A stretch of DNA of 64,000 nucleotides from Schizophyllum amplum (Eukaryota; Basidiomycota; Agaricomycetes; Agaricales; Schizophyllaceae), in contig VDMD01000016.1 of NCBI GenBank assembly GCA_007026445.1, positions 186,001 to 250,000 on the forward strand. The letters are read 5' to 3'. Positions within the stretch are counted from its first letter, which is position 1; each line of letters starts with the position of its first letter. Below, piece by piece: positions 32,658-44,264 of this stretch. A model generated the notes under the pieces. It saw only the letters and a program-made list of their open reading frames with translations. It did no database searches and had not been told where the DNA came from. The position numbers and the translations under genes are program-made.

Positions 32658-35600
32658 ATGCCGATCCCGACGCTTGACACACCCATGCGCAACGTCCGCG
32701 CGCCCTCGCTGCTCGCGACGATTGGCGTGCGGACGCCGGATGACGAGCAGGAGCGCGACGCGACGACGCCGGACGCCTTCGACATACGCAGCAGCTTTAT
32801 GGCGTCGTCGGCCAGCAGGCGACAGACGACGGCGCAGCAGCTGGAGGCGCGCCAGTGGCCTGCCCCGCGTTCCCCGCTTCCTCCCCATCGCCTCGCCAAG
32901 CTCGCCAACGCACTCGGTGTCTCCACGCCGCTGCCCGTCTTTGAGCTCTCCGCATTCCCGTCCCCGGGCCTTGCGCCGCCGTCCCCGACCATCCCGCCGT
33001 CCCCCAGCATCGCGCGCCCGTCGACTCCCACGCCGAACGCCCCGCCATCCGTCTCACGCTTCTTCGTCCACGTCCTTCCTCCACGCTACTTGCCGCACGC
33101 GTCCGATCCTCGCGCGCAGCCAGCAGAGTACCTCGCACCACCACCACAGACGGCGACTGGCTATCACGTCAAGTTCCGTCGGGGCGTCCTAGTCGGTGTT
33201 CAACCCACTATCCCGGCCCAGCTGGCTGCCATCGCGCGCGAGTATGGCCTCCCGAGCACGCGCGGCATCATCCTCTACCTCGTCAACTCGAACGGCGCCG
33301 CAGACGAGGACGGCGACGGCTGCGGCCCACGGCTGTCCGAAGATGTGTGGAAGCAGCTCTGGACACGAGTCGTACGCCTCGAGGAGGAGCGTATTGCGGA
33401 GGAGCGCCTGGCACCCGGCGATTACCCGCGCCGGCCTGGCACGCACTCGCCCTACCCGTCACAGCACCGCCCCTTTCTTGCCAGTCCCTTGCTGTCTTCA
33501 GCCTTCCCATCGTCTTCCTCAATACCCTCGCGCGATGGGGCACGTAGCGCCCCTCCATATCAATACCCGCCGCCCTCAAATTTTCCGCCGCCAGGCTCCT
33601 CTTCGCAGCCCTCCCGCGAAGGCACGGCTTCCTCGACTTCGACCGAGAGTGATCTTGACACCCCCGCAACATCAGCTGACCTTCATGATATGAGCTCGGG
33701 CGAAACGGTGATGCTCGGACGCAAGACGGACGTCGTAGATCTTACAGAGGGTACGTGCTCCTCATACACATCCTCCCGCCTTTCGCTAACAATGTACGCA
33801 GAGCCAGCATCCGCGGACTCCTCTCTTCCTAGAGCACTCCTTTCGCCCTTGCAAATACATTCCAGAACGGGCGCAACTCCTACCCAGCTATCCTTCTTTC
33901 CGATCATTGCCCACGTCGAGTTCCACATCGATCCTCAGCAGGCGACGTGGTACAAGCCATGGGTCAGGAGCAGGTGTGTGACTTTTCCTGATATCTGTGA
34001 TCGCAATTGCTGAGGTGAGATGCGCAGGCGGCGAAACGTCTCATGGAAAGAGCAAGTGGACGACGGCCCTCGCAAGAATAGCCTGCCCGCTAAACTCGAC
34101 TTGGACGACCGCCACGAACGCAAGGGTAGCCTTCCGACCGTCTTGACACATCCGAGGACGGCAAACGTCGTCGGAAGCGCGCCCCGCGCAATCTACGTCT
34201 GCGCCCGCGACAATCGTCTCGGTTGAAGCGACGGTCACTAGTTTCGCTTCAGTCGCACGCTCGAGCAAAGTCTGAGGGCCCTGAGGGCGCTGTCGACTCT
34301 CCGGATGAGGACGAGGGGGCGTGGGAAGACGAAGCGGAAGTTGATTCCGACATGGAGTTTGACGACTTCTACGAGCAGCTCTGGGCGCCACGTGCGGGTA
34401 TGAGCGTGCTCACAGAACGGCGGCGCGCAGAGGAGGAAGGGCAGCGGCGCGTGGCGGATCAGGAGGATGAGGCGCGGAACGAGGAGCTGCGCACACAACT
34501 TGAGCAGATGCGGCAGCAGCTCAAGGACGCGCTAGAGGCGCAGCAACGCGCCGAGGAGCGGGCGGGCGAGATGGCGGGTGAGTACGAGGTGGACGAGGAG
34601 GGTGGCGAGGGGATGTCGTTGAAGCCGGGACTGGGGCGGAAGGGCGCCCCGCAGCCGCTACACTTGATCGGCACCGCTTTCGGCGCCCTCGGGCCTCGTA
34701 AGTGTTCCATTCTCGTGCACGCCTTCCTTCGCCCGCTTTTGATTCCCGTAAAATGATGCTGATAGTATGCGTGTAGCTTCGTCGGCGTCATCCGAGGGCC
34801 GCAAGTCTGTGCAGCTGTCGTACCTCGACGACGAAGAGGGTGAGCGTGCCGTCCTGCCTTTGTTGCCAATACAGGCTGACATCGCGATACGTTCAGGCCG
34901 ACGCCGTGTCGGAGTTGTGTTCGATGAGATTGTGGACATCGGGCTCGAGGCAAGTGGCGATGTAAGCCGTTGCATGGCTGACTGGAAAGCGGCGCTAACA
35001 AGTCCATGTTCAGTTCGAGGAGAGTGACGACGATGACCCATACGACCGTCGCAAGAGCCAGATCATGATGAAGGCGAAGCTAGACGAAATTGAACGGGTG
35101 GGTGTCCAGCTATTGTTCATGACACCGAGCGATGCTAATCATGCCTATCAGACACTCAACCAGCTTTCGCCGGCCAAGTTCAAGCATGACGAAGATTTGC
35201 CATATAGCCCAAGCTTCTCGCATACGGCTTCGCTCTCGCCAAGTATGATACCCGGTGTGCCCAAGTACAATCGAGATGTCTTCCCTCCGACACCAAAGCT
35301 GGGGCCACAAATGGATCCTCCGGCATCGCCGCGGTCGACGTGAGTGCTTCGCCTTATGATGTAACCGGACTGTGAGTAACGTCAACAGGGACTCGTCATG
35401 GCCTGCCGTGCCGTTCTCGGCGTTGGCATCGCCTGCAACGTCGACCTTTGGCAGCCCAAAGCTGCCGGATAACGCACGCCTGGGGTCGCCGGAGGCCTCA
35501 CAGGGCGGCCTGCCGACGCTGGCGGTCAACGGCGTGTCCACGTCCGCACCTCCGGGGTTTGGCGAGGTGCGCGGTAACGGTGGGGACGTGTCCGCAGAGA

Positions 35601-36901
35601 CGGTCAAGCGGCGAAAGATGCTTGAGGAGCACGAGTCGACGTTCACGGGGAAGCGACCCGAGTCGTCTGCGAGCAACGTCAGTATGCAGAGGCCACAGTC
35701 GCACCGCAGCCAGTCCTCCTCGTCGTCGGGCTACTACCCCGCGCCGCCCAAGAGGAACGACGACTCGCCGATTATCCCTCTGTCTCCAGATCCATTCGGC
35801 CGGTCGGATTTCTCTGGCCCTGGCTCGACGTACTGGGAGAACCCAGAGAAGGGCAAGGTCCTGGTCAGCATCGACGAGCGTATAGCAGGCGGCAATGGCG
35901 GCGACCCGGAGGTCAACTCCAGCCGCTTCTCTGCAGACTCCCTCAACGGCGACGAGAAGCCCGCGCCCGCGGCCAGCGCTTCCAGCGGCAATTCGCAGCG
36001 CTCGACGATCATGAGCGTCAAGGGCATCCGCAAGCTGTGGCGCAAGAGCAACAAGGCGAGTGTGTCGCAGGGCGTGCCGCCGGTGCCTACGCAGCCCGTG
36101 GCTGTGGGACGTACGTCGAGCGCAAGCGCGAGTAGCACGGGCCGGGTCTCCCCCTCGGGAAGCCTTGGGCGCACACCGAGTGCGGGCGCGTCGTCGGTGC
36201 TCAGCCAGCCGAACTCAAGGTCGCCAACGCCGTCACGGCCGGAGCGTCCGTCGCAAGAGCTTGTGGACCTGCCTGACCCTGCGCACCAACAGCTTGGCCG
36301 GTATTCATCAGCGAGCTCGCGTCCGTCTATGGAGCAGCGCCCGTCGACAGATGGCCTAGCGCCACCAATGGCCAAGATGATGGCGGGAAACCAGCGGCAA
36401 GTGGATATGCGCTTCGACCAGGAATCGCCCTACCCCACCGTGGTGCCTCGCTCGCGTCAGCCGTCGAACGCGATGCCGCCGCCCTCGATGCAGCATCCCT
36501 CGCCGCCTAGCGGGGATGAGCAGCAGGGCGCACGCAGGTCAATACTGAAGTCCAAGGGCGGTGGGAGCATCAGCGAGGACAAGCGCCAGAGGCGGCCCAG
36601 CGTCACGTCCATTCGCGCCTCACTGATGAACTCACCGCCGCCGGAGAGCATCCCGCCGAGTCCGAAACTCCCCGAGCACTTCATGCCGCATATGCGGTCG
36701 GGGAGTACGGCCAGCAAGACGCACAACCGCGCCGAGAGTGGGGCGCACGCGCGGACGCTCAGCGGTGCCACATCGCGCTCGGGCGTCAGCATCGCGTCGC
36801 GCTCGCGCATGACGACGCCGACGATCGACGAGGCCATGGAGCGGTCTGGCGGCGAACAGCCCAAGTCGTCCATCGACTCGGCCAAGGGCAACGTACTCTG
36901 A
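32658..36901 (+). CDS. Large unrecognised low-complexity protein with one conserved-looking domain
   Basis: I do not recognise the family. It starts MPIPTLDTPMRNVRAPSLL and ends SSIDSAKGNVL; more than 1,200 aa with about seven introns. I join the blocks into one gene because consecutive exons splice cleanly: AG|G at about 33975, LGP to SSASSEGRKSVQLSY, GLEASGD to FEESDDDDPYDRR, LDEIER to TLNQLSPAK, PRST to DSSWPAVPF. A compact, less biased domain at about residues 175-255 reads GYHVKFRRGVLVG, IAREYGLPSTRGIILYLV and LSEDVWKQLWTRVV. The rest is Ser/Pro-rich, with an acidic coiled coil (EELRTQLEQMRQQLKDALEA) and a basic patch KGIRKLWRKSNK. One base is missing near 34131-34137 (GSLP to DRLDTSEDGKRRRKR). 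Probably a cytoskeletal or signalling scaffold, which is inference. Confidence 0.75.
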
Positions 36902-37929
36902 ACTCGTAGCAGATAAATTATGATTTTTGCATCATCTTATCTATCTTGCATCCCGGCCGTCTCTTGGTCGTACTCTTCTTACCACTCCTGTCGCCTTCTA
37001 TATCCGTATCGCATACCTTGCTCTTTAGTGTCTGTGCTCTGATTTTTCCGCCTTCTACACGGTCTTGTTGCACTTTGTGCCTTTTCTGATGAGGATACAA
37101 ATCTCTTCGTAGGAAGTCTGACTTGGAGTACAGCTCGTTCACTGACGACATTCCTTCATGTGTCATGCCTGTAAAGAATATGGTGCAATCGATTAAGTGA
37201 GTAATGGCGACTTTCCGTGGCCCAAACCCCTTCCCTAAACGACTTGATGCAATCAAGAGACCCATTGCAAAGGGCTTTAGGAAAGGTATTCCAAACCGTG
37301 AGCCACAACTAGGATTTGTGACCAATGGCGCTCGACGAGACTCAGAAGGGCTCGTATGACTCACGTCTGACCGTAGAAGGAAATTACATACGGTCCCATC
37401 GTGTTCCGTCACTAATTCATTGCAAAAAAGCGTTTAGGATGAGGATTTTGTAACAGGAGGGGGGGTGCTACCCTCCTCTCAGACGTGCAGTTAGGACGAG
37501 GGCGATCGACATCAGCAAGTGATGGGGGAGGTTCGGATGTCCGGCGACCTGCCTTTCCCAGCCTTTGATGCGCGTTTATGACAGGAATTTAGAACAAAAC
37601 AGCCCACGGAAAGTCCTCCAATTCGACAAGACTGAGATGCAGCTTTTCAGACTAGTGTCGCAACGATGTCTAATCCTTGAAAGACACCGCCCCACCACCA
37701 TCGAAGAATCTGCGCGTGCGGATCGCCATATATCGCAACCGACTACCTCGTCGATCGCGCCTATGAGTACGCGGCCGAGGATTGCACCGTTCGCAGGTCG
37801 GCCGGAGATCGTCGCCGTGGTCCTCGTCACTTCCTCAACAAGTCCATGGCTCACACAAGCTCAAGTTCAAGCAGTACACATCAACAGCGCTAGTCAACAA
37901 GCCTCCCATATCAATATTGTATATCCTGG
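36902..37929. other. 3' UTR and spacer up to the right duplication arm
   Basis: AT-rich just after the stop, then unique sequence. A 129-codon plus-strand frame at 37565-37954 has no motif or splice support. No RNA gene seen. Confidence 0.5.
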
Positions 37930-38725
37930 CAACCAGCCAGGCAATGATAAGTAAACATCTTGTGCGCCCCCTCGCCTGCGCGCCCCACCGCGGCGCCCTC
38001 TCCAACCCAGCACCACCCCTCGACGTACAGAGGTGGGAGGATCAGAGGACAGCAAGTACTCGGGAGAAGGGATGGGAATGGTACTCGAGGAGGATAAGCG
38101 ATACTCGAGTGGATGAACGAGGATCGACAGTGGATGATGATCCAGAGAATGGATGGATGATAATCAGAAATGGATGGGGTACGTATATAATTCGTGAGCG
38201 GAGAAGGATGGAAATGAACGTGTCGTAAATGTACATAAGCAGCAATAACAAACAGTATAAGCACAGTGAAGACAACGACAGTATAGTTCGACTGCGAGGC
38301 CTTTATATAGGTGGGTGAGGTGGGTGCGTACGGGCGCGCTGGGAATGGTGATGGTGGTGATGTGTGTGCACGAGCACGGGAAATGTGGTGTGTGTGAGGG
38401 GTTGGAAAGTAGAGCGGCCGACGTCGAGCCTGTAACTCGACGCGGCGTGAAAAGAGAGAAGCGTCCGTACGCAGATAGCAAGCCGTAAGTAATGAATGCC
38501 TCGTCGAGTGAAGGTGTTGCGGTGCGTGATGTCGTCTGCATGTCCTGCGAGCGATGCTGCGGGACGACGACCCAGCTCGCGTAAAGGAGCGGACAGCCGT
38601 GACAACAAGGAGTACAACCATGACACAGCAGAGCCTGGCGAGCCCCATCGTCGTTGTCGCCGTCCCGCATACCTCGCGAAAAGGACCCGCGTGTACCCAT
38701 CTCTCAACTCCTCCAAATCTCTCCC

Positions 38726-38780
38726 GGCGACCGAGCCTTAACTAGCACCTTCCCTCCGCCCCCAACTTATCTCGGTCGCC
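38726..38780 (-). promoter_or_regulatory. Conserved 3' UTR stem-loop of CK1 copy B
   Basis: On the minus strand GGCGACCGAG (38780-38771) pairs with CTCGGTCGCC (38735-38726) across a 35-nt loop. It begins about 107 nt after the stop codon. The loop shares TTGGGGGCGGAGGG and AGGTGCTAG with copy A. Confidence 0.6.
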
Positions 38781-38886
38781 ACTCGGGGCGCGCTGCTCTT
38801 CATTCCAGGTCCACGAGACAGCGACAAACAAAGCCCAGATCCAGACGTCCTATCTCCTCAATCCTCCAAGCGAGTGTCGTGGCTCA

Positions 38887-40117
38887 TTTACCAGAGGTCC
38901 GCGTCGCGTCCGCGGCCGGCGCGTTGCTGCCCAACGGCGCCCGGGGCGGTTGTCTGCTGCGCCTGACGAGTGTGAGATCGAAGCCTAATCGTACAATGAG
39001 ACAGTCCCCGTCGGTAGACGTAGACCAACTTACATGCGGTCAGAGGCGCGGTGCTCGTCGTCCTCCTGGACGACCTTGCGGCGAGTGCCGCTCTTGCTGC
39101 TGTCATCCTGCGCACGCTGCACACTCCAGTCGAAGACGTAATCGTACTGGTAGCCCTCGCGAACGAAAAGGTCGCGGAACAACTTGCGCAGGTACGAGTA
39201 GTCGGGCTTGTCGTCGAAGCGAAGAGCGCGCGTGTAGTTCAAGAAGATCCCGAACTCGTTGGGGAAGCCGCGGCACAGCAGATCCGTTGGGGTCGTCATC
39301 TTCTTCTCCATGATGCGGTCGTACTTCTGCTTCTTCGTGGCAGCCTTGAGACCTTGCCACGGCAGCGCACCACGGAGGAAGTACATCAGGACGTACGCCA
39401 GGGACTCGAGGTCATCGCGGCGAGCCTGCTCGACGCCCAAGTGCGTGTTGATCGACGTGTACCGGGCCGTACCCGTCAGGTTCTTGTTCTCCCTGTACGG
39501 GATGTGCAGGTGCGTCTTCGGGTCGCGGAACTTCTTGGCGAGACCAAAGTCGATGACGTTGACCTGATTGCCCCGCTTGCCAATGCCCATGAGGAAGTTG
39601 TCGGGCTTGATGTCGCGGTGGATGAAGTTGCGCGAGTGGATGTACTCGATGCGCGAGATCTGTGGCAAGGTTAAAGAAAGAAACGGTATCAGACGCGATT
39701 TTGGCTCACGAGCTGGTCGGCCAGCAGGAGAACTGTCTTGAGGCTGAACTTCCGGTTGCAGAAGTTGAACAGGTCCTCGAGAGACGGCCCCAGCAGATCG
39801 ATGACCATGGCATTGTAGTCGCACTCGGTGCCGAACCACCGGACGAAGGGTACGCCCACGCCACCAGCGAGGGTCTTGTAAACCTTGGATTCGTACTCAA
39901 GCTGAGGGTGTTTCGCCTTCACGGACTCGAGCTTGATGGCGACTTCCTCGCCAGAGATGATGTTGATACCAAGGTAGATATCACCTGTAGGAGGTTAGTA
40001 AAGCGAGCAGAGAACATCGCGCAGCAAACGCACCGAAGGACCCTGAGCCAATCTTTTTGCCAGTCTGTATTTGCCGCCGACACGAAGGTCAAGCCTGTGA
40101 GATGCATTGTCGGCCAT
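38887..40117 (-). CDS. Casein kinase 1 (delta/epsilon type), copy B
   Basis: Paralogue of the gene at 26117 with the same four-exon structure and intron positions, so the duplication carried the introns. Start at 40117 ([18 protein letters not shown] after Met), VAIK lysine site, [20 protein letters not shown], uninterrupted [54 protein letters not shown], tail ending GRGRDADLW at 38887. One base is missing at about 40059-40063 in exon 1 (Leu codon before [10 protein letters not shown]), the only frame break. CK1 of this type acts in DNA repair, meiosis, vesicle traffic and circadian-like phosphorylation in other fungi. A TATATAAG-like element lies about 65 nt upstream. This copy is the better candidate for the functional one. 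Confidence 0.95.
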
Positions 40118-41318
40118 CGGGTATTAGAGGATACTGTGGAAGAAGTTGGTCAGTACTTCTGGAAAGCGGCAAGGGTAGCTCTTATATGCGGTAGAAGGGG
40201 AAGTATGGTGGCAATACGTAACACGGTCGCTGCAGTAGCGCGCGCCTTTGGAGCCGAGGCGTCCGCACACAGCCGCATCGATCATGCCGTAGGAGGCTTG
40301 TGTTGGTTATGGGAAGTGGGGTGCAGGTCTCCCTTCGCGCGCTGGAGCCAGCGCCTTCGGCCCACGAGGCAGAGGGGTGAAGGGCCCAACCATGGAGCCA
40401 CAAAGTTCTCTCGCTCCACGATGCGCGAGAGTTTCGAACGTATTCATCCTGTTCGCTCGACTCACCAGGGTACAGGAGAAATGGGAGTGGAGAAAGTGTG
40501 CAAGGAGGCGCAGAGGAGGAGGTGCGGAAGAGTAGGAGGACAAGAGAGGGCCGCCTCCTGGGCCGGTTGACCTACTCGCGTGGTCTTTGATCTCTAACAC
40601 GTGCAAACATCAGCGCATGGCCGCTGCATTCTCCCACGCTTCACGTCAACAGCCATGCTGGGCCCACGAGGCGTGTTCGACTTCACATTGAGTATTCGGG
40701 CCACGAACCACAGGCAGTCCATTGCTATGAATCGTATGTCTGTCAACCCACATCGTCTGGACCGGTATCTGTGTCTCGCCGGCTGGCGACAACATCGTGC
40801 AGACGCTGTGCCACATATATATAGGGAGACGGTACATGAATGTGCAGTCGCATTCACTTAGCGAAGCCCGGCGAAGACAATTGGGCGACTACCGGCCTCG
40901 AGACACAGCACCGGCCTCAAGACACATCACCCTGCACTCCCGTGACTAAGCAAACCGCGTCGACCGGAATCACCGCGTCGCACTTCAAAGCAACGCATAA
41001 AGTAAGCTACTACTTATTTGTACAACAAGAATGAGTCGAGGGGGTTGGGAAAGAGATCATAATACTATGTAGCTAAATTATCAATTTGGTTCTACTTTAC
41101 GAGCAATTCGGGTTAGTTTCAACTATAGTCGCTTTTCGAGAAGCGACGTTTCGTCCGCGCTGGGAGGGCGCACGGCAAGGTAAGGCATACAGAAAGAGGC
41201 GCGCAGGTATTGGAATAACGAAGGGTACATGTGGCATGGGGGTCGTCTGCGTCGCAATGGAGACCTGGGCGGGGTGAACGACGGCATCGGGAAGGCGCAC
41301 TAAACAACCACGCACGGG
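40118..41318. other. Upstream region of CK1 copy B
   Basis: 1.2 kb with no supported gene. TATA-like sequence near 40182 belongs to CK1 copy B. AT-rich around 41000-41110. Contains the small tandem repeat at 40891. Confidence 0.5.
40891..40928 (+). repeat. Two-copy 19-bp tandem repeat
   Basis: ACCGGCCTCGAGACACAGC is followed directly by ACCGGCCTCAAGACACATC, two mismatches. Too short to classify. Confidence 0.6.
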
Positions 41319-43494
41319 TCAATGAGCGACGAGCTCGACGCTCCGCGTCGAGAAGTCAAGCAACAGCATCGCATCCTCCATGCGCACCCCCGCCGACGAC
41401 ACGCTGCTATTCCTGACGTCCTTCATCGACACATCAGCCGACCACGACTGGTCGATGCTCATCCGGTCCGTCTTGGGGGGCGGTAACTCGAATGTACGCT
41501 CGTGCGCGTACGCCGCTTGCATGGAGTATGGCGGCGGCGTCTGCCGCAGCGGCGGGGTCAGCCGGATCGAGGGCAGAATCGGTTGCCCGTGCGCAGGAGG
41601 CGAATGTGCTTGAGCGGGGGCGGAGTGTACAAGCCCCGCGCGGGAGGTGCGGGAGCGTGCACGGAGGGTGTTGGAAGCGGTGGCAGGACGGGCGCGGGGC
41701 TCATAGGCAGGCCCGACGCCGCCTGCGCCTTATAGTCGACAGCATCTGCCGCCCGTGTTCCGGGACATCCAGTCCCATACCGAGCGTCCTTGGTCGCATG
41801 TGCGAGGGGTGCGCGACCGGGATCGGCGACACTATCATCGGCACCTCCGCATCGCGAGCGCCTGTCATCGCGAGGGGCGGGGGCAGCCGGCGGGAGGGGA
41901 CATCGAAGGGCGGCAAATGCACGTCCTGCTCCATGTCACTCTCGTCCTCAGTCGACATCGGCGTCCCGCGGGAGCTGTTGCTGTCGTCCATCTCCACATC
42001 GTCGTCCCCGGAGCCGTCCATCGCCTCATCTTCGTCATACGGCGTCCTAGGCTTCGCGCTGCCGGTCGACGATCCCTCTTTGCTTTCCGCGGAAGTCACG
42101 AGAGGATCGGGCAGGCCCTTCGCCTGTCGCCGGCGGGATGTCTGCCTTGAGTTCCTGAACCAGTTGGTCACCTTCGCCAGGTCCATTCCGATCTCGTCTG
42201 CCAATCGGGTCCGCTGGTCGACGCTGGGGGTTTGCGTCAAAAGGAAGAGCTTGCGGAGAGCATCCAGCTGCGACGGCTCTGGACGGTTGCGAGGATAAGA
42301 GGACGTCGTCTTTGCGTTGCGCGGCGAGGAGTTGGTGCGCTTCGCGCGCGCCGGGCTGGGGGTGACCCTGCGTTGCGGACCAAAGCTCGGCGACTGCCCT
42401 CGATATGCCGACGAGACCGACGGCGTTGAGGGCCGCAGACGGTCTGACGACGATATGCTGCGGTGCGTGGTCGAGAGTGGCGTGTCACTGCGATCATGAA
42501 CGTGACCGTCGTCAGAGAAGGCACGCAGGCTGGCCCGATCTGAGAGGTTGTCCTCCGCCTTGAAGCCCAAGGTGCTTAAGTGATACGGCTCGATGCTAGC
42601 GTCGCGCGAGATCGGCAGTGATGGGAGACGAGGGTGCGCTCCGATTGACGAAAGAGGCGGCACGCCACTCAACCCCAGGCCAAGCGACGGGTGCGTGCTC
42701 GGTGGCGGCAGATCCAGCGGCGCGACGACAGCCGGTGTCGGTGCACTCGGATCATGACTGGCATTGGGGTTGCCGGGGGCGCGCTTGTTCTTGTAAACAG
42801 ACCGTTGATTCTGAAACCAGTTCGTGATGGTCTGATACTTCCTGCAGATGCTATTAGACGTCGCTCGACAAAGACGACTGCTGGACGCACATTCCAATGC
42901 GCTCGGCCAGACGCTGGCGTTGCTCCGTCGTCGGGTGCTGCGTGGTGTCAAAGAGCTTGCGGAGCTCGTCGAGCTGTTCGGGCGACGGCCGGTTCCGCTG
43001 TGGCTTCCTCGACATATCGGACTTAGCAGCAGTGGGCGCCTGTTGATCAGGAAGGGGCTGTGATAGGCTGGTGTGTGAATGATCCTGGTGCGGGTCGGAC
43101 TGCTCGTCCTCGTCAAGAGGCGGCGGCGAACGAGAGATGGAGCGAGATGGATCGGAATGTGCTTCAGCGCGCTGCGTGCGCTTTCTGGAAGAGGCTCGAC
43201 GGTTCTGAAACCAGGCATTGACGGTTTTTATTTGCCTGTGTTGGTTGTATCAGTATACAGAACAGTCTGATAAAGGAGCCGATAGACGGCACATGGAGGA
43301 CAAAGGGAGGGATGAGGTGCCGGATGGCGGCAGGAGGACAAAGAGACGCACATGCCGAGTTTCTGGGCGAGCTGGGTCCTGTCCTCGAGAGGAGGATGAT
43401 CGTTTTTCTCGTATACTTCTTTGAGGGCAGCAACCTGTGATGGGGAATGCCTGTGACGAGGCTTTTTCTGGGCTGCATCGGCGGGCGCTGACAT
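41319..43494 (-). CDS. Triple-homeodomain transcription factor
   Basis: Nuclear DNA-binding protein with three homeodomains. Exons are 43494-43352, 43235-42891 and 42841-41319 (introns 116 and 49 nt); each intron falls at the same place, after the GM that precedes helix 3. HD1 (about 11-70): LKEVYEKNDHPPLEDRTQLA then NAWFQNRRASSRKR. HD2 (about 125-185): LRKLFDTTQHPTTEQRQRLA then TNWFQNQRSVYKNKR. HD3 (about 343-402): LRKLFLLTQTPSVDQRTRLA then TNWFRNSRQTSRRRQ, without an intron. Asn51 is present in all three; positions 50/52 differ (Q/R, Q/Q, R/S). The linkers are Ser/Pro-rich. After HD3 there is an acidic segment (DEDEAMDGSGDDDVEMDD). The C-terminus ends MLLLDFSTRSVELVAH at 41319, which needs one-base frame corrections near 41731-41737 and 41575-41597. 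Targets are unknown. Confidence 0.88.
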
Positions 43495-44264
43495 GAGGAG
43501 CTGATTATCTGAAGGTAGGATAGACGAGCTGGTCGTCGTTGGTGGTCGACGACGACGGGAGCTGGGCGGAGGAGGCAGAAGATGAGGAGACTGGGAAAGA
43601 ATGACAAAAGCGAAAGAGCGATGCACAGATAGTCACACAGCATGAAAACCTTAATGACATTGATTGCCTTATTGGTCGGACCACAATGTCAGCATCCCCA
43701 GTCACTACATTTTGATTGATGTCATTCTGCTATACGCTTGAGCGACTGCTAGCCCACCCTTGCCACCGTCGACGACGACGAGCAGAGAGGCAGCGGTGAC
43801 CAGACAGCCGCCCCAGCACACCCTCCGACGCACCCGCCATGGCCCCAAATTCATACGATCAAGCTGCCGACTCTATGCCGGACATGATCATTCCATTATG
43901 ACCCCCAAGTCCGGCCACAGGGGTAATATAGTTTCCTGAGACACGGCGCCTCTGGCCGTACACGGCAGGCGTTCGCGGAAACAGCTGGAATGTGTATTGC
44001 CGTGACACCCATTGCGTGCTGGCATTGCAAGAGATCAGTAGTGCCACGTCAATCAGACGGTAGACGTAGTGCAGCTTAGTGACTCGCTACTAGTACAGAC
44101 CTTCTGATGATTGGAGTTTTCTGCCGATGAGACGCAGCGGGCTAGTCGATAGAGGTGTACTGCCCGGTAGCGGTCAGCTATTAAGGTAGACGAGTCTACG
44201 AGAAGTATGGTATAGGTAGGTAGGTATCCATGTCCCTTATATTACAGGTCTTTCTTTGAGTTCT
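43495..44264. other. Promoter of the homeodomain gene and 3' flank of pantothenate kinase
   Basis: No coding or RNA feature seen. Short tandem TAGG units near 44215-44225. Confidence 0.5.

Larger units (their letters stand above)
37930..40117 (-). repeat. Right arm of the large inverted duplication
   Basis: Reverse-complement counterpart of 26117-28205: CK1 copy B (38887-40117) plus colinear downstream sequence to about 37930. Substitutions and small indels are frequent outside coding sequence, so the duplication is not recent or is kept alike only in the gene. Confidence 0.85.

Noticed and set aside
39662..40570. 302-codon plus-strand frame across CK1 copy B start
   Set aside because: Its first half is the antisense of kinase exons; the rest is upstream DNA without motif.
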